DNA of 64,000 bases. It comes from Thuidium tamariscinum (Eukaryota > Streptophyta > Bryopsida > Hypnales > Thuidiaceae). Shown piece after piece: positions 12,951-24,743 of this stretch. The translations under genes and the position numbers were made by a program. Position 1 is the first letter of the stretch; every line of letters begins with the position of its first letter. The stretch covers positions 7,006,001 through 7,070,000 of the forward strand of contig OX344753.2 in assembly GCA_947034885.2 (NCBI GenBank), in the 5' to 3' direction. Under the pieces are notes generated by a model, which saw only the letters and a list, made by a program, of their open reading frames with translations, made no database searches and was not told the origin of the DNA.

Positions 12951-13870
12951 TAACCCCTAAAGCCCTGAACATTGTTTTTTGAGATTATAAATTTTTTGGG
13001 CAGGTCACTACAGATGGAGTTTTTATATTTTTTCTTTGAAATTTTGATACAACATGTGCCCAAGGAGTAGCTTTAAGGCCTGATAATTTTCATAACTTTT
13101 GACTTCACAGTTAAAAAGTTATGGCAGGATATGTTGTTTTCTTTACTCTGCGGGCAGATCGGGCAGCTGGAAAAACTTCTTCAAAAACTTTTTTTTTAAA
13201 AGTGAAATTTCAAATTGGTTCTTTAGGTTTATACAGACATGTGAAGCTTTGAATCAATCCATTCTGATCAATGAGTCAAAAGTCATGAAGATTTTGAGTT
13301 TAGGGTAGTTTGGGGCCAGTTACAGAATCTCTACAGTACAAAAAAGTTTGAAATTCTTCATTTAATTCAATTTTTCATATTTTTGGAAAAAAATAAAAAC
13401 AAAAGGTGCAGATTGTTTATTACAACATTTTAACCATTGGAATTGAAAATTTTCAATTCCATGAATAAAATGTTCACAATTTAGTATTTTGGCTCATTTT
13501 TTACTTCTTCCTACTTACTTATTTTATCCTATATGTTATACAATTCCAAATGGTTTGAAATTTTTTTGAGAATGTAGCCAACTTGCATTGAAGTATGAAT
13601 TCAAAGAGTAACTACCATTTTGAATTTTTTTCACACAAATGTAACCTTGTAAAGTGCAGCTGCCCAGGTTACTTTTTTCCTAAAATGTTTTTTTTACAAA
13701 TTTGGGAGTTGTCTAAAAAATAACAATTTTAAAGCGGTTTTGGTGAAAACATAGTCAAAAACCTTTTGGGGTTAACATCTTTAGTGATCGATGATAACAT
13801 TATTCATATTGTACTATGTGATTTATTTTTATTTTATTTCAAACTTAGCTACTCACTATTCAATGTAAAT
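12951..13870 (+). repeat. Tandem duplication, second unit, about 0.9 kb
   Basis: Second copy of the preceding unit, beginning with the same AACCCCTAAAG block and ending with the same block that closes unit one (ACTCACTATTCAATG). It is shorter: the part of unit one around 12560-12700 is missing. The last 170 bp are nearly identical between the copies while earlier parts differ more, which suggests either gene conversion or uneven decay. Confidence 0.8.
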
Positions 13871-16404
13871 TTTTAGTGCCATTTTAATGAAATATTTTAG
13901 ATTCTTTGACAAATTTGCAAAAATTAAGTATATTTAATTTACATTTGGCTTTTTCTTTTTACAAATTTTATGTAAATGTAGTAGGAAATTGGCTAAATGT
14001 TTCCAAAAATAGTTGTACAAAAATATTTCATTGCAATAGCTAAACTCTTTGTAGCAAGCAATTTAAAGCCTTTCTATATGTGAGACTTGTTTGCATGTTT
14101 TTGCAAGGAATAGTCATTCTCATGTCTAATCTTCAAGTCTCAAACCATCAAAGAAATGAAGGGTCTACTTAGGTCTTTAATGCCTAGGAGAATACTTAAA
14201 TGTTTAGAAATAATTCGAAGCTCAAATTTCAGACATATTTGGGCTACAATGAATTTTGGTGGCTTGTTTCTTCTTTGTATAGTCATATAGTGTCCATTTC
14301 TAATTTTTTTTAAAAGTTGAATACACTCATCTAGTTCGTGTGCTTAAATTATTTTATTAATACAAAAAATTATGAATGAGTGACAAACATTTTAGTAGAA
14401 GGAGGTTCAATCATAGATGTATTTTTCTAACCTTTTAGGCTATTTTTTTGACATTTTAAAGCCAATTTGCAAATGCAATGAATCAATTGAATGACATAGT
14501 TTTTTCACCAATGTGTTGTATTTTGGTTTTGAAGCACTTTTTAGTTTTAAGTTTTTCATTTTAGTAGATTTAGAAATCAAATTTTAGCTCCAAATGTGTT
14601 TTTAGGAAAAATTCAATATCTTTATTCAACACTATAATATAATAATATTGCAATTTACGTGACCAAATGACTCCAAATTTGATCCACATTATCAACAACA
14701 TACACACTAGAAGTTTGTATGGTTGAGATTTTCATACCTTAATGAAAAACATGGGTGCTTTTAGACAAATTGTGCTTGAGGTGATGTAGGGTTAAAAAAG
14801 AAGGTGAAAACAAAAATGAAAATGTCTTGAGCATATTGAGTTGAAGTAAAGTCACAACCATGGCACCATCTACTCTTGCATCTACTTTGGCATGACCAAG
14901 AAGAATCACCTCACAAAACAAGTCACATAATTTTAACCCCTTAAAGACAAGATTCATTATCAAATGATCAGCATCATGTCTGAGTTGAATGTAGCCTACT
15001 AGATTATACTCAACTATCAATCCTATATTTTAATTACTTGAAACTATGAATTCTATATCTTTGTAGGAAATTTCAAGTTGTTTCATAAAAAATTCTAATT
15101 GTTATCAATTTTATTGCAAAAGTTTAAAAAAAGAAGTAACAATAAAAAAAATTATAGTACAAATTATGTTAATTTTTTGACAAGAGGTTCAAGTAGCAAT
15201 GAAGATTATTCTCTAATAGATTATTCTTTTTAACACCCAAAACAAACACAACAAAGGCTTTGAAGTCAAATTTGGCTTTCAAACTGAATTGATCCTTTTG
15301 TTTAAAAGATGTATAAAATTTTGAAGTTTTTTACTAGTGAATTTTTTTTAATAATAATTTTTTTCAATTTTTTTTATGGAATAAATCAAATTATTGTGAT
15401 TTAAAATTTTTTAATGTAAAAATAATATTATATTAGTTAGAATATAAATTAGAATAATCTAAAGTTTTTACCATAATGAAGATTATAATGGAAAGCTTAA
15501 TTTCGTAATTTAAATTCAAAATCCATTTTAAAAGAAAAAATATGAAAAACAAAGTACAATATATTGTGTTTTGTTTGGATTTTGACTCATAGAGCTTGCA
15601 ATTGCAATCACTCTTTTTATTTTTTTATTTTTAAAAATTTTAAGATGAACTAGAAGGAAACTTGTCAAGCTTCATTTTCTTAGTTTAAATCAAATACTAA
15701 GAATTGTCGTATTGAAAGTTAGAATCAAGGTTGACCAAGGCACATTCACTCTTAGGATGCATGGACCTTTAGGAATTAAACAATTGAAGTAGGTATTACT
15801 CAACACTATAAGTAAGTAGAAGAAAGCTAATTCTAGTCTCAAAAATAAACATGAATGAAGTGTATATTGGGAATGATTCAAATATCTAAGGTTAATTATA
15901 GAGTTGATTGGGTGGTAGATTATATCTTTTATGCCTCTTTTATGCTTCTATTAGGAAGTAAGCCTTGTACATTTTCTTTTTTCAAAAAATTCTAAAGTCC
16001 CTACATGAATCTTTTAGGAAAACATTGAATTTAAAAAAAAATTCACACATGAAAAAATTGCAACTTTTGAATTCATACTTACAATTAGAAACTCTTAATT
16101 ATCTAGGTGGGGTATATAAGATAAATTAATCAAGTACAAACGAGGGAACTTTTGTTTACTTGCACTGTTAGAATGACTTGGAAAAGCTGAGCCAAGGGGC
16201 CAATTCACTCTGATCCCATATGACAACAACGTCATTTTGACCACCCATCATTGTTGAGTGGACTATCATAATGACTACCTCATCAACACTAGAGTTTGAA
16301 CTCGTGACCATCTTATGAGTGTGTTTTGGAATGTGTTTAGTAGTGCATTTTTTTGGGGCAAACTTTCATAAATTTTGCCAGAAAGAAATAAACACTTTGA
16401 AGTT
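13871..16404. other. Intergenic, no gene recognised
   Basis: AT-rich. The 93-codon minus-strand frame at 14739-15020 is noted only for its weak pattern similarity to the frame at 7448-7726. Nothing else can be supported. Confidence 0.45.
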
Positions 16405-17689
16405 TGTCGCAATCCAATCGACACCTTATAGCACCAAATAGCTTAAGGGGCTTACCACAACTTGTTTACAGTATCACTTGAATCACCAACTGCTTAATAT
16501 TGCACATGCGAAGCATACACATCATTAGTTCGCATTCCAATTCACTTTGCTAAGTTCCAATCACCCTGACTACTAACACGCACCCCCTTCATGACACTGG
16601 GCATATTACTTGGTGACATGAGGGCGGAACTTCCACCTTAATGTGCAAGGACTTACGATGGCACTGCACACCATAATCCTAGCCGCCCCTTGAGTGTCAC
16701 CCCACTCTATACTAGTCCTTTTGAGTATTTGCTATTTTTCTTCTGATGCTAACTGAGACTCATCATCAACTCGAAAGACCACGAGGAAGGCCTAGCAAGG
16801 AGTGGAACTCCACCTAGCCAATGCCATAGGACACCCACACTAATGTCCCGTGGTGCCTTGGAGCGGTGGTATAGTTGTATCACCAACCTTGAGTCACTAG
16901 AACTCACCAAGGCTCCAAGAGGGAGAGAGGAGGGAAACCAACCCCTCTTATAGTACTTTCTGTAGTTTTAGGTTCCCCCCTCTTATATGGTGAAGGAGTA
17001 CCCCAAACACCCTTGGGTTTTGGAAGACCACCCATTTCCAACTCACCACGCCAAGTTACCTCACTATTTGAACTCTTGAACTTCCAAATGGTGTAACTTT
17101 GCGCTTAGAGCTCTAATTTCCACATGCAAGTCCATTTTAGACGTCTACGCAACAAGTAGATGCCGATAAATTCTTCACTTGTCCCATTTAGACAAGTCTT
17201 TACAAAGTTATGGCCCTTCAAAAATCCGGGACAACTGAGAGAGGTGTCACACCTTCACCATGGCTCGTCTTTTGGCCATAACATTTAGCTCATAGCTTGG
17301 AATGTCATAATGATTATAATTCAAGGTTCCTTGTGTTTGTAGCTTTCCAATGATATGCTACATGCCATACTTTCTTGTGAGATTCATTAAGAACCCCTCA
17401 CACCTAGCTTTCAAATGTCCATGTGCCACCGAGATACAGTCAACTTTGAATAGCCATAACTTTTAACTCTCAAGTTCAAATCAAGCGTTCTTTGGATGGT
17501 TGGAAGTGTCTACTCAAGAGATTTCCAAGCATGAATGATACATACCCAAATTCTTCACATTCAAGGCGCTATTGCACCATGTCTGATCAGGAGTCTCTCA
17601 TTCCTCTCATCTTAGTCTATTGCAACACTTGGGAGATCCCCTTGCTCACTAAGGCACTTTGAGCACCCCAAGGAGATAGGGGTGTGACA
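16405..17689 (+). mobile_element. LTR fossil (solo LTR-like copy), about 1.29 kb
   Basis: The segment begins TGTCGCAATCCAAT and ends GGGGTGTGACA, so it has the TG...CA borders and TGTC...GACA terminal inverted repeat usual for long terminal repeats. It is colinear over its full length with the copy at 24744-27238. No gag, protease, polymerase or primer-binding site is seen beside it, so it is best read as a solo LTR of an unclassified plant LTR retrotransposon. The flanking five bases do not match, which suggests an old insertion. Confidence 0.7.
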
Positions 17690-17793
17690 AATTCCCTCCA
17701 AATTTAATGCAATGGCATGTTACAAGAAACACAAGTTCTATAATAAAATAAAAGTGTTGACATTTAGATTGCAAGTGCCTTCTTTGGGCAAAT

Positions 17794-18069
17794 AAGTTGG
17801 ATACACCCAAAAGTACAATTGACTTTAAAGCACCATTTATAGTTTGTGTACAATTCCAAAATCAATTATGTATACAAATTGTAAATGGTGCTCTTAGAAA
17901 CAAACTTTAACCCATAATAACTTTTGCATATTTTATCCAAATGTCGTGTTCTTTAGTACATTGGAACGTACTTTCACTTGTCAACAAGACAATATGAAAA
18001 TTTGAAAAGCCTAATAATAGTAATTAGGCACATTACTAATTTATGACACTTTTGGGTGTACCCACTTTA
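17794..18069. mobile_element. Possible MITE with GGATACACCCAAAAGT ends
   Basis: Terminal inverted repeats AAGTTGGATACACCCAAAAG and AAAGTGGGTACACCCAAAAG face each other about 276 bp apart. Inside is a second hairpin (GCACCATTTA...TAAATGGTGC). A TA on each side could be the target duplication of a mariner-like element, but two bases is weak evidence. Non-coding. Confidence 0.5.
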
Positions 18070-18164
18070 TAAGATTCCTCAATGACTAAGGTGAAGGATT
18101 CTTGGATACTCATTGTCTCCTTCCAAATGCATTTCTTCAAGGAATGAAGGATCACCTTGTGACT

Positions 18165-18198
18165 CCATGTATTACGTGTTGCCATGTATTACGTGTTG
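18165..18198 (+). repeat. 17 bp direct repeat, two copies
   Basis: CCATGTATTACGTGTTG occurs twice in succession. Short local duplication with no further meaning visible. Confidence 0.8.
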
Positions 18199-18889
18199 TA
18201 GAGACAAACTCAATGAAGAGCTTTCATTGGAATTTATTCAACTTGTGTAAAATTGATTTTTTTGGGGGATAATCATCACCACCAACTTGCCCATGCTTGT
18301 TTGGGATCTAGATTATTTCTAGTCCAGTTTTTTTTCCTCCACTTGAAATTGAAGGTTACTGATCTTTCAAAGAAAAAGAAGTAAATTCACAGCAAGAATC
18401 ACAGAGGTCTTCCAACACGAGGGCACCAATGTTCTTCACGCTACTTTGTCAATTGTTTCAGTGACACACCATGGTTGCACAAGCATGCCCTAGAAGAGCT
18501 TTCCTTCGCATAATTTCTTTGAAAAGTTTTGTGATAAGTATAAAGTTGAAATACAGTCAACGAGGAATTCAATCTCCATAGTAGGGGTAGTCACAACTTC
18601 TTCTAGCATCCAGATTTAGTGGAAGATAGAGGGAAAACAAGATTCAATTGGAAGTTGATTGGTGTAAAGGAGCTGTGACACCCCTTTCGAGTGGAGTGAG
18701 CGTGCAGAATCGATATCCTGTGGAGAATCCTACGAATGCATTTATCGGCTTTCACTTCATCGGTGAGATCGACAGCTCTGACAGTGCAATCAACAACTTT
18801 CAAAGTAGAAGATTGAAATTGTAGTAACAACTCTGCTCGCGAACGGTTCTGCACACTGCTTATCCACCTTCGGAGTAGAATAAGCAACA

Positions 18890-19090
18890 CAAGGAAGTCT
18901 TCGCTGTGGAAGAAATTTTTGTCACCAAGCGCCTTGCAGAAGCCAACCCTAAGCCTCCACAAGGCTTAACAATGGAGAAGTTTAACTCTCCAGAAGAGTT
19001 GTAACTACCCTTAGTGTGGTGTGCCAAGAACATCTTCTCCACCGATGGCTTTCAGAGCATTAAGGAAGCCATTGATCAGGAATTTTTTTG
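18890..19090 (+). pseudogene. Possible coding remnant, unknown product
   Basis: On the plus strand a frame reads from about 18890 as KEVFAVEEIFVTKRLAEANP, continues with a proline-rich PKPPQGLTMEKF stretch, meets a TAA after SPEEL near 19002, and goes on in the same frame as LVWCAKNIFSTDGFQSIKEA before a stop near 19090. The residue composition looks like real protein, unlike the random frames around it, but I cannot name a family. It lies in a GC-richer island (18360-20700). I read it as a decayed host or captured gene piece. Confidence 0.3.
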
Positions 19091-19792
19091 AGTTTTACCA
19101 ACTATTTTCCTTCAATTCCCAAATTGAACGAGTTTTCCAAATATGGAGTTCGCTTATTTTTCTATTTTTCCTCAAAACAGAAATCTCATAAAAAAGAATT
19201 TCAAGTTCATTGTCAATGTTTGCAAATTCCCAAATTGAGGGCTTTCATTTGCCTTATTGAAAATTGGGCCCCTCCTCTTTCATCCAATCTTCTTCAGCTC
19301 CTTGGCGAGTTCCAGATTAGTTCCCGCCGGTATCTGTTGTTTTCTCTCTTTCTGCACTACGATGAAACGCTATCGCTATTGACCCGCCGAGGTCCAACTG
19401 GTTCCTCTGCTTCTGTGTACTGTTTCCTCTATCAATGGAAAATTGTCCATGTGTAAAAAAAAAGGAAAAAAAAGAGAGGCTATAGTATGTTTTTTTCGAA
19501 AAACGACAATTACAATTACAGAGCTGGGTGAACTAGAATCTACTGTAGGCATACTCGTTGTAGTGGTGTGGAATCTACTTTGATTTGCTCCCAAACTTTT
19601 GGACGCACAACTGAACCAGAGTTTTAGTATCTAAGTTACGTAACTTACTTTCGAGATGGCCCATTTTCGGCGTGAATCGAGAGATGTTTTTTCGCCCACA
19701 TCGATGTGGGAAATTAGTTCACCAACTAATGGTGCCCTTTCCACTCTTCATTGAAATGAGTGAAAAACGAGGAAAATTCTTTGGTTTCTTTC

Positions 19793-20052
19793 TATAAAAA
19801 CGCCGGAGAGGTTCGTCCAGAATCGATCTGCAGAACACTGTGAAGTGAAACCCTCCTGTGCCATGTGTGCACATGATGGTTACAATTAAGAAAACGGACG
19901 CTGATCAGGTGACTGTTGTTCCCTTTGCATCTAAATTTTCGGCACAATCCTCAAGGCGGATTCAGGCAGCTGCGAGCTATTTCCAAAAGTACTACTGTAG
20001 TGGGCCCTGTGCTGATGCCACAGTCAGAACTAAAGTAAAAGTAAATTTCTAA
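19793..20052 (+). CDS. Possible first exon of an unknown gene with TATA box
   Basis: TATAAAAA at 19793-19800 is followed about 75 bp later by ATG codons at 19873 and 19876, a spacing that suits a plant promoter and short leader. The frame gives MVTIKKTDADQVTVVPFASK, a polar stretch with RRIQAAASYFQKYY, and a CSGPC motif, ending at 20052. A GTAAAAG near 20035 could be a splice donor, so the frame may continue elsewhere. No family is recognised. The sequence after 20065 is a dispersed repeat, so if this was a gene it has been cut short. Confidence 0.3.
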
Positions 20053-20064
20053 TTTTTTTATCCA

Positions 20065-20240
20065 TTAAAACTCTGAAATTCAATAGCTTTCTCTTTGTAA
20101 GTTGGAATGCCACGAAACCAAGCCCATGCACCCCTCCTCGCTGAGAGCTTTCCAACAGTATCAAGCATGCAACCGGGGGGTGCATGGGCCAGGAGATCTC
20201 AACATGACAAACAAACAAACAAAACGAAACAAACCTTTCA
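20065..20240 (-). repeat. Dispersed repeat, reverse copy
   Basis: Reverse-complement relative of 9128-9290, with the same GTCATGTTGAGATCTCC and GAGGGGTGCA blocks. The minus-strand frame 20311-20030 keeps the residue pattern FVCHVEIS, GGVH and RKL seen in the other copy. Confidence 0.65.
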
Positions 20241-20903
20241 CTCTCAAAGCATTGCACATGAGACTTGAAGAGCATTACAATTATTGTGAAGTGTTTGAAA
20301 TGAGGAACCAAGAATTACAATTTCAGAAAAATCCTTGAATCACCAAAATTAAAGTTTAATGGAGTTTGGTGTTGTGTTTCTTTTGTATTGTTTTTAGTTA
20401 AACCTTCCTCAAACACCCTTATTATTACAAACCAGGGAGACCTTTACGATTAACTCTATCTATTTGTGTCACACAACAAAATTCAAAGATCGGAAGAAGC
20501 ACAGGCAGAGATGTGGTCTTGATGATGGGCAGTCTTCAAGTTTGCCTTCCAACAAGCTTGTCGATCCAAAGGAGGCATGTTTGAATCAGATTATGAAGCC
20601 TCTAATTAACCAAAATGTATTTCTAGGTTTTAATTTGATTGTAACGAATGGTTATCGAGCGGCCCTCATAGTTCCATAACTTTCAGTAAGTTCTGATAAT
20701 TCTCTCTCTATATAGCAAACCCTCTTGTTTTTCATTCGAGAGCTTAGGAATTGTGCCACTTCTCATTGAAAATGAACTATTGTTAGTAGCAAAGTTGACT
20801 CTGTGTTTTATTCTTTGTGACTTTTTTCACTCACCCCTCCTATTTCAAGGACTGAAATAGTGACGGGGTTTGCAGTAGAGGTTCTCCACCAGCACTAAGC
20901 TTA
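20241..20903. other. GC-richer intergenic, no gene recognised
   Basis: The 71-codon forward frame at 20464-20679 has no recognisable features. No splice continuity with the frame at 19873 was found. Confidence 0.4.
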
Positions 20904-21042
20904 GGGGCATTTCACACTATGACTGTCCAAGTCAAGAGGCCGTCGATTCCACCAATTAGATGTGAAAAACCATGATTTTCACCAATCAGATTTGAGAAAA
21001 TCATGGCCTCTCAACTTGGGCAGCCATAGTGTGAAACACCCC
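20904..21042. mobile_element. Tourist-like (PIF/Harbinger) MITE, 139 bp
   Basis: Terminal inverted repeats start GGGGCATTTCACACTATG on the left and GGGGTGTTTCACACTATG reading from the right, and pairing continues through CCAAGT and GAGGCC for about 40 bp. A TTA flanks each side (20901-20903 and 21043-21045), the preferred PIF/Harbinger target duplication. The interior holds two direct copies of a block around CACCAATYAGAT. Non-coding. Confidence 0.85.
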
Positions 21043-21045
21043 TTA

Positions 21046-22220
21046 TTTTACTTCAAAACTTAGTGACTGCAACTAGCTTCATCCATCATTGAACCACCAA
21101 AAAATTCACACCAGAGATACTGGAACTGCTCAACAGTTGAAGTACCGTTTCACATGACGCCGTTCAACAGTGCAATGAATGCACAAATTCATGCGGGGAT
21201 TCAAGATTCACAAACTTGGAGGAATTGAATGTATTTGACCTTTAAACAACAAGCCGGTGGCTATGGAAATCATGAATTTTGATACCGTGGGAGTCATTGG
21301 TTCAAAAGAAATCCAAAAGCACTTGTTGGAAGTCAAAGCATTATAAAAGATCTTCCCTTTCCACCCCAAATTTTGAGGATGAATAGTTGTATTTGTCTCT
21401 TACACATACAAATTCTCTTGTTCATCAACTGGAAACAGACTCTACCTTGTTTATGGGTTAAGGAGAGGCATGTATCTCATACCAACAAGTATCTAAAATG
21501 AAACCCTACATTTAACCTAATAATACCCCATATACTTAGAACTTGTGTAGGTGATAAAGTGACTTTTCAGGAGTGCTGCTATTCAAACATTTGTTTATGT
21601 TGCTTCAAGGTTTCAAATCACTCATAGAAAGTAGTGTCGTAGAGGACCAAGCTACAATGGTGTCGGTTGTTGCTCTATGACCAAATGTGCACCGAGATGG
21701 TTCTCATATGGTTTTGGAGTACCAAGTTCTTGCCCCGGTTCTTGCATTGTAGTTTGGTGCTTGACGATACCCTTTTAGTTAGTGAATGTATTGTTTTCTA
21801 CAAAGTTTAGTATGACCATTTGAAAGAGCTTACAACTTCAATTGTTGCTTTTGAATATACATAAAAATTGTCCTAGGAAAAGAAATTTTAGATTCTACTT
21901 GTAACAACTTTCCAACTATACCTTTGAGCATCTATATACACAATTTTTTCTCACTAAGTAGCCACATTGAAAACGTTGAAGTGCTTATATTCATGATTTA
22001 AGGTATCACTAAGTTTGTGTGCCTCAAGACTATATGTAGAAGTGGATCTACTAATGGGACATGTCACATTATAAGGAAAGCTAAGATTGAAGTTTAGAAA
22101 CTTCAAATGACTTAATTCTCAATTTGAACAAGAACAACGCAACGAAATGAAAGATACAAGAAAAAAAATTGAATATTCACCAACACCTAAAATTATATTG
22201 TAATGCTTCTTCAATTTCGG
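21046..22220. other. Intergenic, no feature seen
   Basis: Moderately AT-rich, no open frames above background and no repeats recognised. Confidence 0.5.
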
Positions 22221-22224
22221 TAAA

Positions 22225-23307
22225 GGGTGATTGCAAGAAATACTTAATGCGTTTAGTCACACCTTAATTTCTAATTTGTTTTTTGGCCACAACTTTTGTG
22301 TTTTATCTCCAAATGGATCAAAATTTATAGTAAAGATACTCATACTATTATATGCCTTTCCTAATTTTTGAGCATTTTTCCAAAATAATTTACTATTTTT
22401 AAACAATCCCGATAACTTCTCACTGTGGATAATTTAGGGTTTTTTAGCACTATTTGGAATCCCCAAAAAATAATTTTGAGCTAGAATTTGGAGAGAATGG
22501 TCTCTTAGTAGACTTAAAACTATTGTTTAAAGGAATTTTAAAATACTTATTTTATGTGGTGTAGAAGTCTAGAAAGAGAGCTTCTTTCTAAAAAAAATTC
22601 AAAGGTATGAAACCTTATTTTGGTGAGTTTTTTGGTCAAATCTCATCACAAAAAAGTCTTTTAAAATTTACTATACACATATAAAAGTCTTTTAAAATTT
22701 ACTATACCTATATTTTACAAATTAAAATATCAAAAGTTGTATTTTCTTCACCAAAATTCTATGAGAATTTTATGTTCAAAATTCTAGTGAAGAAAATACA
22801 AATTTTGACATTTCGATTTATAAAAAATATTATTTAAAATATGTATAAATTATAAATTTGAAAAGACTTTTTGGTGATGAGATTTGACCAAAAAACTCAC
22901 CAAAATAAGGTTTCATACCTTTGAAAAAAATGTAGAAAGAAGCTCTCTTTGTGAACTTCTACACCACATAAAAATAATTTTTAAAAAAATCTTTTGGAAA
23001 GTAGATATAAGTCTATTAAGAGACCATTCTTTTGAAATTCCAGCTCAAAATTTGTTTTTTTGGATTCAAATGGTGCTAAATATCTTCAAATCATCTTTAG
23101 TGAGAAATTACTAGGATTATTTACAAATAGTAAATTATTTTTGAAAAGTCCTCAAAAACTTGATAAGGTATATAATGGTTATAAGTAGCTTTCTACAAAT
23201 TTTGAGTCATTTGGAGCTAAAACACAAAAGTTATGGCTAAAAAACAAATAAAAAACTAAAGTGTGACAAAACGCAACAAACAGTATAAGTGTTTCTTGCA
23301 ATCACCC
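22225..23307. mobile_element. Large foldback element, 1,083 bp, arms about 540 bp
   Basis: The whole element is an inverted repeat: the arms begin GGGTGATTGCAAGAAA at each end and pair inward to a centre near 22766, where GAAGAAAATAC faces its complement. TAAA stands on both sides (22221-22224 and 23308-23311), a possible target duplication. A short direct duplication (AAAAGTCTTTTAAAATTTAC twice near 22650-22700) interrupts the left arm. There is no coding capacity. A one-armed relative lies at 6645-7200 and a terminal fragment at 34690-34896. Confidence 0.85.
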
Positions 23308-23311
23308 TAAA

Positions 23312-24743
23312 GTTAATTATGTTTGAAGGAATTTGTAATTTCAATAAATTCTAGATATAATTGTCAAAAATATTGAAAATTGCTAGCACCTATTATCCAA
23401 ATCCAACTAACTTAGGTTATTCAAATACCTCTTTGAAGAAGAATAGTGACCGAATTGAAAATTATTATATTGGTATAATAAAGTTTGTTCCAAATGAGAC
23501 AGTCAAGTAGGAAATTTCTATGCTAGTAGGTTCAATTCCTTAACTAGATAACACAATTCCACACACTCAATGAGACATTCATAAATCTTCAATTAGGTTC
23601 ACTATACTCTCTTGCAACATCTCACTAGTTCAATAGGTTCATATATACTAACTTCACAACACAACATCTAGCTTGATTCACATTATATATATACATAAGT
23701 TTGACTAATGATGAAATCAACATTTATAATTAGATGTGCACTGAATAGCCTGATGTCACTATCATAGTCACTTCACTAATATTTAGACTTCTTTCTGAAT
23801 TGCTTATAATTCTTGTAATACCATCATAGTCATTTCTTCCAACTTGTAGTTCATTATAATTCCTAAACACACTTCAACAAATTACCATCACCAACTTGCT
23901 CTTTGCAACATTGCCACACAAAATCCAACTAGGACACAAACACTCCATCACTCCATAAATACACCAACACTCGCAAAAACAAGAAATTATACAACACTTG
24001 ACTAGGACTTGCATTGAAATACTCATCAATGGATGAAATTTTCTTGGAGAGACAAACCTAATAGGAATCACCAAAATAGTTGCCACTCCACAAGAAATTG
24101 ACTTAACCATCCAAAAAACTACCCAATTGGAATTGCAAAGTCAACTATACGATTCTCGACAATTCCAATCCTAATTGGATGGAAGACCTAACATGTTCCA
24201 AACTAAACACAATCATCCTTAATTTGGTAAAAATATCATATCATCCCTTTTCACCTTGACTCACAACACCTTCGAAATGAACTCAAATTGGATACAACAC
24301 ACTATCAAAATGACCTACTTGAACATGAAATTGATAAAGAGTAAGTCAAAAACAAACAAAATACACATGCATTTGCACAAACATTACAAAACCCTAAGGC
24401 TATTTGATCATCTATACACATTTCAATGAAACTAATTACAATTGTATGAAATCAAATTTAATCCTTGAAAGGCCTTTGGGATTTTTATATATAAATTTTT
24501 ATACATTATTATTTACATACTATAATGTTCATTAATTTACTTTGTATTAAAAATTATTATAGCAATTTTTTTCTAATCAACTACTACTATATTTGCAAGT
24601 ATACAATATGGTTGCAAAGGGTTTTCAATCTCTTCTAGGGTTAACTTGATCTCTATACAACTACTAAAGTGAAAAGAAGCTCCATTTGATCCTTCATATA
24701 TTTATTGAATAATGAAACCACACATATAAACTTTGTCATTCAT
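23312..24743. other. Intergenic, no feature seen
   Basis: AT-rich; A/C favoured on the plus strand from 23.8 kb. The open frames are not supported as genes. Confidence 0.5.

Noticed and set aside
18603-18962. 119-codon minus-strand frame as a gene.
   Set aside because: It overlaps on the opposite strand a plus-strand remnant whose residue composition looks more protein-like, and no domain or start context supports it.
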